In this document: positions 1 to 5,700 of the stretch, piece after piece
Numbering within the stretch: position 1 is the stretch's first letter
Layout: each line of letters opens with the position of its first letter
Assembly: GCA_021802595.1 (NCBI GenBank)
Contig: JAJZRT010000204.1
Location: 1 to 6,831, forward strand
Source: Pseudomonadota bacterium
GTDB taxonomy: Bacteria > Pseudomonadota > Gammaproteobacteria > Burkholderiales > Thiobacillaceae
Reading direction: 5' to 3'
DNA length: 6,831 nt
Notes under the pieces: generated by a model
The model's input: the letters and a program-made list of their open reading frames with translations, nothing else
What the model was told of the DNA's origin: nothing
The model's database searches: none
Translations under genes and position numbers: made by a program

Positions 1-1128
1 ACCGACTGCATCCGCCAGATCGACGCGCTGATGATCACCGTCGAGCCCGCGCATTCGCTCGCCTACGTCGCCGAGCTGTGCGTGATGACGCCGTACCACT
101 ACCTCGTCACGCTCGAATCCGAGTCGCACTTCACCCACATCCTGCGCATCGACATGAGCGCGCCCGACATCCTGGTGCGCGAGGTGAAGGACCCCAACGT
201 TCGGGGCATCTTCAGGAGCCTCAACGAGGTCTACCCCATCGGCGCGGTCAAGCCCAACTCGCGCTACATGGGCGAGGTGCTGCGCGTCACCGACGCGCAC
301 GCCGTGGTCGACATGCAGAAGGCGCGCGACATCCGCTTCTTCAACCAGGACCAGATCCGCAAGCTGGAACTGCCGGGCAACCTGGCCGTGGTCAAGCCCA
401 GCCCCTACACCCACAACATCGTCGCCTACTGGGAACGCCCCGAGGCCGACATCCGCGTCTATGCGCTCGGCTGGAGCAGCATCCGCGAGGACATGCAGGC
501 CGCCTACGAAGGCGCCAAGGCGACGCAGAAGCGGCTCGGCATCGGCGCGCTGCTGCTGCCCATCGACCACCTCGCCACCCGCATCTACAGCCAGAACCGC
601 GAAGCCGCGATCCTCGAATACCTCACCCTGTCGAGCTATTACTACTGGGGCTCCTACGACATCGCCGACCAGAACTCCTCGACCAACGTCACCAAGAGCG
701 TGCACATCGACAACGAACTCGAATGCCCGGCCAAGGTCTTCACCGCCGCCAACCACCCGTATTTCATGAACCACCTGCTGACCGAGTCGCCCACCGAAGC
801 CTTCGTGCGCAATTTCGGCCCGCGCCTGCACCACGTCGCGGTCGCGGTGAAGGACGGCGAAACGGCCGGCCTGGCCAATATCGACTTCGTCGTGCAGTCG
901 CTGCGCGACTGCGGACAGAAATTCCTGCTCGACGTCATCGGCTCGAAGGAAGCGGGCCTCAAGCAGATCTTCTCCAGCGCGTCGGAGTATTCCTCGCTCA
1001 TCGTCGAATACGTCCAGCGCTTCGGCGGATTCCAGGGGTTTTTCACCAAGGACAACGTCGCCGAACTGACCCACGCCGCTGGCGTGGAAGAAAGCCTGAA
1101 AGCCTTGCAGCAAGCCGCACAGGCGTAA
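1..1128 (+). CDS. VOC-superfamily protein, HPPD-like C-terminal half (5' partial)
   Basis: The reading frame is open from base 1, ten codons before the first ATG at 31, so the gene almost certainly begins outside the window; it ends with TAA at 1126-1128. Numbering from the Met at 31, the part after about residue 170 resembles the paired VOC modules of 4-hydroxyphenylpyruvate dioxygenase. PIDHLATRIY (His180) opens one module, RLHHVAVAV (His267/His268) opens the next, and VEYVQR (Glu326) supplies the acidic ligand. Those are the expected Fe(II) ligands in this family, and the ending FGGFQGFFTKDN resembles the HPPD C-terminus. The first 170 residues do not look like ordinary HPPD, and I do not recognise them. 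A non-heme iron dioxygenase or related metalloenzyme in the cytoplasm is inferred; the substrate is unknown. True tyrosine-catabolic HPPD is less likely because of the divergent N-terminal half. No signal peptide can be judged because the start is missing. Confidence 0.88.
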   Translation, partial: TDCIRQIDALMITVEPAHSLAYVAELCVMTPYHYLVTLESESHFTHILRIDMSAPDILVREVKDPNVRGIFRSLNEVYPIGAVKPNSRYMGEVLRVTDAHAVVDMQKARDIRFFNQDQIRKLELPGNLAVVKPSPYTHNIVAYWERPEADIRVYALGWSSIREDMQAAYEGAKATQKRLGIGALLLPIDHLATRIYSQNREAAILEYLTLSSYYYWGSYDIADQNSSTNVTKSVHIDNELECPAKVFTAANHPYFMNHLLTESPTEAFVRNFGPRLHHVAVAVKDGETAGLANIDFVVQSLRDCGQKFLLDVIGSKEAGLKQIFSSASEYSSLIVEYVQRFGGFQGFFTKDNVAELTHAAGVEESLKALQQAAQA

Positions 1129-1154
1129 TCTGACATTGAAAATTTTATGCGCAG

Positions 1155-1178
1155 ACACGCTCAAGCCGGTGGGCGTGT
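1155..1178 (+). other. weak stem-loop after the VOC gene
   Basis: ACACGC (1155-1160) pairs with GCGTGT (1173-1178) around a 12-base loop, 26 bases after the VOC stop codon. It could slow or end transcription of that gene. No T-tract follows, so it is not a standard intrinsic terminator. Confidence 0.25.
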
Positions 1179-1182
1179 GGCC

Positions 1183-1206
1183 GATTAATCAGTGGTTAAT
1201 TAATTA
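1183..1206. promoter_or_regulatory. AT-rich leader with small palindromes upstream of the 97-residue gene
   Basis: This AT-rich block stands out from the GC-rich surroundings. It contains the palindrome GATTAATC (1183-1190), the imperfect inverted repeat ATTAATC/GGTTAAT (1184-1200) and the palindrome TTAATTAA (1196-1203). It lies 20-43 bases before the ATG at 1226, where a promoter or operator would be expected. No convincing -35/-10 pair can be assigned. The CATAAT at 1209-1214 is too close to the start codon to serve as a -10, because transcription would begin within the ribosome binding site. Confidence 0.3.
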
Positions 1207-1225
1207 CTCATAATGCGGAGAAACG

Positions 1226-1519
1226 ATGGATCGCGAAACCCTGAACGAGATGGTGAAACTGAAATTCGGCGCACGCAAAGCGGGCGGCCCGGAGATCGAC
1301 CTGGTGAAACTGGTGGCAGACGCCCCCTATGCCGACGAAATGTTCAGTGCCATCGAAAACCTGCCGGACGAATCGCTGGTGCTGCTGGCGATGACCCTGC
1401 GTGACAAGTTCGGCCTGCTGTCAGGCATCCCGGCGGTGCCCGCCGCCCAATCTGCGCGCGCCGAGGAAAATGCCGTCGCGCCACCCCCCCAACGCTATAT
1501 GAGGGGCGCGCGCAGCTAG
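1226..1519 (+). CDS. small hypothetical protein, 97 residues
   Basis: The ATG at 1226 has a GGAG (1217-1220) five bases upstream, which decides the start; the frame ends with TAG at 1517-1519. I do not recognise the family. Residues 1-65 are a plausible small soluble helical domain, beginning MDRETLNEMVKLKFG and continuing through DLVKLVADAPYADEMFSAIENL to a LLAMTLRDKFGLL segment. After about residue 66 the chain becomes rich in Ala, Pro and Arg with low complexity, probably a disordered tail. There is no signal peptide, membrane segment or Cys cluster. It lies 97 bases after the VOC gene on the same strand, so it may share that gene's transcript or use its own promoter in the AT-rich leader. 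Third positions are GC-rich like the VOC gene, which supports real coding. An overlapping frame starting at 1213 lacks this coding character. Confidence 0.7.
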   Translation: MDRETLNEMVKLKFGARKAGGPEIDLVKLVADAPYADEMFSAIENLPDESLVLLAMTLRDKFGLLSGIPAVPAAQSARAEENAVAPPPQRYMRGARS

Positions 1520-1668
1520 CTTGTGTACTTAGTCGCTCTCGCGGTTGTCACGACGGGTGAGAATGGATCGCGAGTGCTGGTTTGTAGAGCTCATGGGCTT
1601 GGTCGCGATGGCGCTTATCGACCCACAACGGCCCTTCATGCCTGTTCGTCCAACGTCTGTTCACACAG

Positions 1669-1687
1669 CGCAAGCAGCCCGCTTGCG
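1669..1687 (-). terminator. stem-loop just after the LuxR-type gene
   Basis: CGCAAGC (1669-1675) and GCTTGCG (1681-1687) form a 7-bp stem with a five-base loop. The stem begins 4 bases downstream of the regulator's TGA (1691-1693) on the minus strand. Its position and shape suit transcription termination or 3'-end protection. It is not followed by a U-tract (the next transcript bases read CUGUGUG), so a strong intrinsic terminator is doubtful. Confidence 0.4.
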
Positions 1688-1690
1688 GGA

Positions 1691-2809
1691 TCAAAAATTA
1701 GGTACTGCAAGCGCCAATTGAATCAATTCGGATTGCCGATGCGTTCCGGTCTTGCTGAAGATCGACTTGAGGTGGGTACGCACGGTGTTTTCACTGTTTC
1801 CCATGTGGGCGGCGATTTCCTTGGGGGAGCCTACCTTGACCAGGGCTTCCAGAATGCTGCATTCGGCACTCGTCAGCGCGTAGCGTGCACGCAGGGCCGC
1901 AAGATTGAGCAGCCGTCCGCCCTCGGGGTCGTGGATCAGCAATATCTGATACGGGCGCCGGGCATCCGGATTTTTTCGGTTATGGGACGACATCCGTATC
2001 CGCACCGCGATGTAAGGTTTCTTGCCGCTCGGACGCGTGATATGGATCAGGGCATCTGTCCTGTCCGAGGCCTGCGCTCCGGATTCAAACAGACGATTCA
2101 ACGAATGGCGATCCGCGGGTTTTGCCGCATGAATCCGGTGGTCTTTCAGACTCAGGCCGTCGTTCTGCGCCAGCAGCGCGTGGGCAGCCTGATTGCTTTG
2201 CACAACGCAGCCATCGCCATCCACAAGAAACAGCGCCGGGTGCAGCATATTGACGGCGGACTGGGCGAGCGTCAGACGGCGGTCACGGTCAGCAAGATGG
2301 AAGTTGATGGCGGTTGCATGCTGCAGGTGCGGCAGCAATGCCTGCAATTTCTCGCGGTCGGCTTCGTCGAACGGCGGATCCGCCTGCCCCCGATAGAGCG
2401 AGAAATGTACGTTCGGCACCAGCGCGTCCGCAGCGTCCTGTCGATGCAGTGCCCCAAACAGCAACTGCACATAATCGAAGCGCCGCAGAAAATCGCGGTA
2501 GAACTCCGACTGGTGGAAGCTTGCCTGCGGCAGCAGCATGTCTCCCGTCAGCACCTCGCCCGAACGGACCCCCCGCGCCTGGCACGCCTGCAACCAGACA
2601 TCCTTCTGGTGGTAGTAACGCCCGTATTCCAGCAGCGATTCGGGATGCAGCCTGCACGGCACCCATAGCCCGAAAGCCTCGGGCGTCGCCTGGTGCGACC
2701 ACAGCATGCCGGCCTTGACGCCCAGATAGTCGAAGATTGCTCCCAGTGCATCCTGCCAGCGCGCCGCATGCAATGCGCAGGCGTGGATGTCCGCAATGAT
2801 GTTCAGCAT
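1691..2809 (-). CDS. LuxR-type helix-turn-helix transcriptional regulator
   Basis: A 372-residue cytoplasmic DNA-binding regulator. The start ATG (2807-2809 on the minus strand) is preceded by a strong purine-rich ribosome binding site, GGGAGGGAGAGCG. The C-terminal 61 residues (312-372) are a LuxR/FixJ-type helix-turn-helix: LTSAECSILEAL, then KEIAAHMGNSENTVRTHL, then IFSKTG, matching the family pattern of an ENTVRTHL recognition helix followed by a KTG turn. Residues 1 to about 170 look like a GAF-type sensor region, and about 175-245 look PAS-like (ALFLVDGDGCVVQSNQAAHALL). There is no obvious autoinducer-binding signature and no receiver Asp pattern, so this is probably a solo regulator sensing an unknown ligand or state. 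It is transcribed divergently from the PEP-CTERM gene. The 169-base intergenic region holds tandem dyads that fit a LuxR-type dimer, so control of that neighbour or of itself is inferred. Confidence 0.95.
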   Translation of the reverse strand: MLNIIADIHACALHAARWQDALGAIFDYLGVKAGMLWSHQATPEAFGLWVPCRLHPESLLEYGRYYHQKDVWLQACQARGVRSGEVLTGDMLLPQASFHQSEFYRDFLRRFDYVQLLFGALHRQDAADALVPNVHFSLYRGQADPPFDEADREKLQALLPHLQHATAINFHLADRDRRLTLAQSAVNMLHPALFLVDGDGCVVQSNQAAHALLAQNDGLSLKDHRIHAAKPADRHSLNRLFESGAQASDRTDALIHITRPSGKKPYIAVRIRMSSHNRKNPDARRPYQILLIHDPEGGRLLNLAALRARYALTSAECSILEALVKVGSPKEIAAHMGNSENTVRTHLKSIFSKTGTHRQSELIQLALAVPNF

Positions 2810-2837
2810 CGCTCTCCCTCCCCAGGTGTTTTGCGCG

Positions 2838-2860
2838 ATTGTTTTTATTCAATTATTTAT
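2838..2860 (-). promoter_or_regulatory. AT-rich probable promoter region of the LuxR-type gene
   Basis: This is a markedly AT-rich tract 29-51 bases upstream of the regulator's ATG. On the minus strand it contains AATAAT (2852-2857), one mismatch from the sigma-70 -10 consensus. The position 17 bases further upstream (GAGGCG) is a poor -35, which would fit a promoter that needs an activator. The dyad at 2879-2894 lies directly beside that -35 position. The assignment is tentative. Confidence 0.4.
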
Positions 2861-2878
2861 CGAAAAGCATACACCGCC

Positions 2879-2912
2879 TCACCCATTTGGGTGATGACAA
2901 ACCCTGCGGGGT
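2879..2912. promoter_or_regulatory. two tandem ACCC-N4-GGGT dyads, candidate operator
   Basis: The first dyad is a 16-base inverted repeat, TCACCCA-TT-TGGGTGA (2879-2894), with core ACCC-ATTT-GGGT at 2881-2892. The second, ACCC-TGCG-GGGT, lies at 2901-2912. Both have the same half-sites and the same 4-base centre length, and their starts are exactly 20 bp apart, close to two helical turns, so two dimers could bind the same DNA face. They lie between the divergent LuxR-type gene and the PEP-CTERM gene. LuxR-type dimers generally bind short inverted repeats, so the adjacent regulator is the natural candidate. That link is inferred. Confidence 0.55.
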
Positions 2913-2978
2913 CAAAGAAGCTTGCTCCCGGATGCCAAATCAAATCATCCGACCATCACAACAAAGGGAGGAGTAAAC

Positions 2979-3710
2979 ATGAACACACGGAGAATGTGCG
3001 TGGCCGCGCTTGCGTTGGCCACCTGTCTGTCCGGCGCAGCGCAGGCCGCCTTGTACGACCGCGGCGGCGGCCTGATCTACGACAGCGACCTCAATGTCAC
3101 CTGGCTGCAGGACGCCAACTATGCCAAGACCAGCGGCTACGATGCCGATGGCCAGATGGACTGGTACCAGGCTACCACCTGGGCAGCGAACCTCAGCTAC
3201 TACGACAGCGTGCGCAACGTAACCTACACCGACTGGCGGCTGCCCACGGTCAACCCCGTCAACGGCAGCAGCTTCAACGCTAGCCTTACCTACAACGGCA
3301 GCTCCGATATCGGTTACAACATCAGCGCGCCCGGTACGGCCTATGCCGGCAGCACCAGCAGCGAGATGGCCCATCTGTTTTACAGCGAACTGAACAACAA
3401 GGGCTATTACGATACCGCCGGCGCAGGGCCGCAGGCAGGCTGGGGCCTGGTCAACAAAGGCCCCTTCACCAATATCCTGTCCTTCACCGCCTATTGGTCG
3501 GGTACGGCGTACGCGCCGGATACCAGCCACGCGTTGGTCTTCCACTTCAACTATGGCTACCAGGACCAAATCTATAAAACCTTTACCGTTCCAACTGCGT
3601 GGGCGGTGCGCGATGGTGATGTCGCTACGGTCCCCGAGGCGGATACTTGGGTGATGCTGCTGGCAGGACTTGGGCTGGTTAGCGTCGCAGCAAGACGGCG
3701 ACGTGGCTAA
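2979..3710 (+). CDS. secreted DUF1566-type protein with PEP-CTERM sorting tail
   Basis: The ATG at 2979 follows GGGAGGAG (2966-2973) at ideal spacing and begins a clean signal peptide, so it is preferred over the in-frame start at 2922. The product is 243 residues. Residues 1-23 are a signal peptide (Arg-Arg, a hydrophobic core, cleavage after AQA). Residues about 25-216 match the DUF1566 (Lcl-like) pattern: LIYDSDLNVTWLQDANYA near the start, TDWRLPT at 84-90, AYWSGTAY at 171-178 and WAVRDGD at 208-214. Residues 218-243 form a PEP-CTERM sorting signal: VPEADTW, a hydrophobic helix, then RRRR. The motif here is Pro-Glu-Ala instead of Pro-Glu-Pro. Such proteins are exported, then processed by an exosortase and delivered to the cell surface or the exopolysaccharide matrix. 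No exosortase gene is in the window. Regulation by the divergent LuxR-type protein is plausible. Confidence 0.95.
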   Translation: MNTRRMCVAALALATCLSGAAQAALYDRGGGLIYDSDLNVTWLQDANYAKTSGYDADGQMDWYQATTWAANLSYYDSVRNVTYTDWRLPTVNPVNGSSFNASLTYNGSSDIGYNISAPGTAYAGSTSSEMAHLFYSELNNKGYYDTAGAGPQAGWGLVNKGPFTNILSFTAYWSGTAYAPDTSHALVFHFNYGYQDQIYKTFTVPTAWAVRDGDVATVPEADTWVMLLAGLGLVSVAARRRRG

Positions 3711-3768
3711 GACGCTGCGAAAGGGGAAGTAGTTGCGCGGTTAGTGGTTTCACCTACAGGGGGAAAAC

Positions 3769-5367
3769 ATGAGAAGGAGAATACTGGTTGCGTACGCTAT
3801 GGCTTTTGCATGTTCTGGTTGTGCTGACCTGATGACTATTGGGAGGACAACATCCCTCCCAGATAACACGGTAAGATCTGGTGACGGCAAGGGGCATGGA
3901 GTTGCAATCCACTTAGACGCCCCTCAGCGACTCGTGTATGCCGGAGTAGATGGCGATATTTGCGCCGAACCGTCCCCAGATGCTCTCCAAGCCTACGCCG
4001 CCTCGCTGGTCACCTCAGTCTCCTCACCTGGGGATTACTCAGCTTCACTTGCAAACGCTCTCTCAGGCAGTGCGGCCGGTCTTGGCCTTAGAACCCAAGC
4101 TATTACACTTATGCGCGACCACCTGTATCGCATCTGTGAGCAGGCCCATAATAAAAACTTGAGCAAACTAGAGATTGTCCAGCTTATGCAACGCTCACAG
4201 GACCTTACCCTTGGCGTCCTAGCAATCGAACAACTCACTGGTGCCATCGTGGCCCGCCAACCCATCCTCAGTGCAGGTGCGAATGCTGACGCCTCAGCGA
4301 ACACCAAGAACACCCAGAAAGAGCTTGAAGACGCCAAGAAGGACGAGGCAGCCAAAAAAGCGGCAATCAAACCGCTTGAGGAGGCCAGCACAAAGGCAGA
4401 CGAAGGGGTTACCGAGGCTCAGAAGAACGCGATAGTGGCAAAAGCCAACGCAGCCGATGCCATTTCGAAAATCGAAGCCAAGAAACCCGAACTCTACATA
4501 GCACAGGCCACCGAGTCGCAAAAACTAGAGACGCTTAAGAACGCCCAAGGCGAAGAAGACAAATTACGGGGGGAGATTGACGAACTGAGCCAAAAAATTG
4601 CCAAAGAGACAGACCAGGGCAAGAAAGCCATTCTCACGGCAGTCTGTGACCAGAAGATTGCACAGCTAAATGGCGGCGACAAGAGCAAGCCTAGCGTATT
4701 GGCCACCAAAACAGCTTACGACGCTTGGTTTAGCGCCAACAAGGAAGTTGCGGCTAGGAATGCCGAAATAAAAGAACTCAAGAATGACCAAACTTACGTA
4801 GCGTACGCCGCGGCCCAAGACTCCTATAATGCCGCGACCTCCAAGGCAACGAAGGAAAAAGCAGACCTAGACCAAGCAAACTCGGACTACGCGGATGCCC
4901 AAACGGTCACTGCATCCATTACCGGAAATCTTGATGCTTCTATTGTTGCTGCCAAATCAGCCAACACTACCGTTGGAAATTTTTCGGTCGGAAACGAACG
5001 GAACAATGTAAACAAAGACACTGTTGCTCAAATCGCCACAGCGACCCAAAACATAGTTGAGACGATCGTCACCAAGGGCCGCCTAACTGATGCCTGCACA
5101 AACTTTATGGCCAGTTATCTTGTGGATTACAAAAACTTCAAGGATTTCCCAACCAACGAGCTGAACAAGTACCAAGACCTTTGCGCCGAAGTATACCGCG
5201 CCAATATTGAGGTTTACAAGAGAACTGCGGGGATCAATCCCGGCCCCGTCGTTTTAACCACGAACATGCCTGAAGGGAAGGGGGTGGCACAACCATCCCC
5301 CAAACAACAACCTCCCGCAAGAGTCGGTCTTGGCAGAGGCACCCTCAACCAAAAACAAAATAAGTGA
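3769..5367 (+). CDS. putative coiled-coil lipoprotein, unknown function
   Basis: This 532-residue product starts at an ATG with AGGGGG (3758-3763) upstream. The N-terminus MRRRILVAYAMAFACSGCADL has positive charges, a hydrophobic stretch and a lipobox-like CSGC with Cys18 as the likely lipidated residue. The residue after it is Ala, not Asp, which favours the outer membrane. Cys at the -3 position is unusual. Residues about 35-165 form a domain (HLDAPQRLVYAG, ICAEPSPDALQAYAASL, LRTQAITLMRDHLYRICE, LMQRSQDLTLGVLAIEQLTG) that I recall from uncharacterised proteobacterial lipoproteins. Residues about 180-380 are rich in Ala, Lys, Glu and Asp and look like coiled coil. A C-terminal segment with Cys443 and Cys472 precedes a Pro/Gln-rich tail. 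Codons are much more AT-rich than in the neighbours (the first codons include AGA, AGG, AGA, ATA), suggesting horizontal acquisition. It follows the PEP-CTERM gene by 58 bases, so co-transcription is possible. The function is not known. Confidence 0.87.
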   Translation: MRRRILVAYAMAFACSGCADLMTIGRTTSLPDNTVRSGDGKGHGVAIHLDAPQRLVYAGVDGDICAEPSPDALQAYAASLVTSVSSPGDYSASLANALSGSAAGLGLRTQAITLMRDHLYRICEQAHNKNLSKLEIVQLMQRSQDLTLGVLAIEQLTGAIVARQPILSAGANADASANTKNTQKELEDAKKDEAAKKAAIKPLEEASTKADEGVTEAQKNAIVAKANAADAISKIEAKKPELYIAQATESQKLETLKNAQGEEDKLRGEIDELSQKIAKETDQGKKAILTAVCDQKIAQLNGGDKSKPSVLATKTAYDAWFSANKEVAARNAEIKELKNDQTYVAYAAAQDSYNAATSKATKEKADLDQANSDYADAQTVTASITGNLDASIVAAKSANTTVGNFSVGNERNNVNKDTVAQIATATQNIVETIVTKGRLTDACTNFMASYLVDYKNFKDFPTNELNKYQDLCAEVYRANIEVYKRTAGINPGPVVLTTNMPEGKGVAQPSPKQQPPARVGLGRGTLNQKQNK

Positions 5368-5390
5368 TCCTCTCATGGAATGCCGACCGA

Positions 5391-5408
5391 GTTTCCGCGA
5401 AAGGAAAC
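5391..5408. other. perfect stem-loop 23 bases after the lipoprotein gene
   Basis: GTTTCC (5391-5396) and GGAAAC (5403-5408) form a 6-bp stem around the loop GCGAAA. It is the first stem-loop after the lipoprotein stop codon and may protect the transcript's 3' end or help terminate it. No T-tract follows on either strand, so intrinsic termination is not well supported. Confidence 0.35.
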
Positions 5409-5414
5409 CCATAG

Positions 5415-5476
5415 CGGCAGAGGGCGAGTCGGTATAACGGTAGCCCTCTCCCGACTCTAGCAGTCAGCTCCTGCCG
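5415..5476. other. interleaved inverted repeats, possible structured RNA or DNA
   Basis: Two perfect 7-bp pairings are interleaved. A is AGAGGGC (5419-5425) with A' GCCCTCT (5443-5449). B is GAGTCGG (5426-5432) with B' CCGACTC (5451-5457). The order A-B-A'-B' is that of an H-type pseudoknot or of two mutually exclusive hairpins. A further 6-bp pair, CGGCAG (5415-5420) with CTGCCG (5471-5476), could enclose the B hairpin. The block lies in the gene-poor stretch 5368-5571, which otherwise holds no convincing coding region. I do not recognise an RNA family; a tRNA is excluded by the lack of a proper T-arm and acceptor stem. Whether it is transcribed is unknown. Confidence 0.4.
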
Positions 5477-5551
5477 TTGTAGTTTGATGAATCTCGGTGG
5501 TGAGCAAGAAAGCCTGTCTCCACGTATCTTGCGTCGGGGGGCGATCGCAGG

Positions 5552-5570
5552 TCCGCAAACCTTTTGCGGA
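5552..5570. other. strong stem-loop beside the transposase remnant
   Basis: TCCGCAAA (5552-5559) and TTTGCGGA (5563-5570) form a perfect 8-bp stem with a three-base loop. It lies directly downstream of the minus-strand stop codon (5572-5574) of the IS30-type remnant. It could be a terminator of the former transposase gene or part of the element's subterminal DNA. Neither strand shows a T-tract after it. Confidence 0.4.
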
Positions 5571-5571
5571 T

Positions 5572-5700
5572 TCAACCGGTGGATGCAACGGATTGGTGAA
5601 ATCGTTCCGCGGGTGTTTCATAGTTTAGTGTTTTCCTTGGGCGCTCATTCAATTTCCGTGCTACGGCATTGGCCGCTCCAACTTTCCCTGCTAGATCCGT
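5572..5700 (-). pseudogene. IS30-family transposase, C-terminal remnant only
   Basis: On the minus strand, the frame from 5700 down to the TGA at 5574-5572 encodes 42 residues that read as the end of an IS30-family transposase. It opens with TDL, then gives AVARKLNERPRKTL, NYETPAERF and the ending SVASTG. The LNxRPRKTL...TPAE pattern is the well-known C-terminal hallmark of this DDE family. Nothing of the rest of the roughly 300-400 residue protein is present. At about 5700-5704 the similarity stops, and the sequence becomes the 3' end of the Lrp/AsnC gene in another frame. No start codon or ribosome binding site serves it. This is a decayed insertion-sequence fragment, probably left by a deletion, and cannot be functional. 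Terminal inverted repeats of the element were not identified. Confidence 0.85.

Noticed and set aside
78..1133. Long open frame on the + strand overlapping the VOC gene in another frame
   Set aside because: Its translation is dominated by Arg, His, Pro and Gly repeats, as expected from a shifted frame of a GC-rich gene; the other frame shows a recognisable family.
1209..1214. CATAAT as the -10 box of the 97-residue gene
   Set aside because: Transcription would begin at or after the ribosome binding site, leaving too short a leader, and no -35 is placed correctly.
1523..2668. A 381-residue open frame on the + strand, antisense to the LuxR-type gene
   Set aside because: The minus strand encodes a clear LuxR-type regulator with start, ribosome binding site and helix-turn-helix; the + frame has no recognisable domain.
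2906..2936. Sigma-54 promoter for the PEP-CTERM gene
   Set aside because: No GG-N10-GC arrangement with acceptable flanking bases; the best candidate around CGGGGT...AAGC matches poorly.
2940..3569. A 209-residue minus-strand open frame antisense to the PEP-CTERM gene
   Set aside because: Low-complexity Val/Ala/Gly composition typical of an antisense frame, and the + strand has a signal peptide, DUF1566 motifs and a PEP-CTERM tail.
4035..4391. Hydrophobic minus-strand frame resembling a membrane protein inside the lipoprotein gene
   Set aside because: The Ser/Ala/Leu/Phe-rich translation is simply the antisense of the Lys/Glu/Ala coiled-coil codons.
5415..5480. Integron attC-like site
   Set aside because: The required RYYYAAC and GTTRRRY core sites are absent and the pairing order is interleaved instead of nested.
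5419..5490. tRNA-like stretch (GGTATAACGGTAG resembles a D-loop)
   Set aside because: No matching 7-bp acceptor stem, no regular anticodon arm and no TTC-type T-loop can be arranged.
5345..5575. A 76-residue minus-strand frame across the gene-poor region
   Set aside because: No ribosome binding site, no family resemblance, and it runs through several inverted repeats; composition gives no sign of coding.
5568..5593. Imperfect 13-base tandem repeat (GGATTCAACCGGT / GGATGCAACGGAT), considered as an attachment site or IS end
   Set aside because: It lies in or at the very end of the transposase-remnant coding sequence, and only 10 of 13 positions match; chance within codons is enough.
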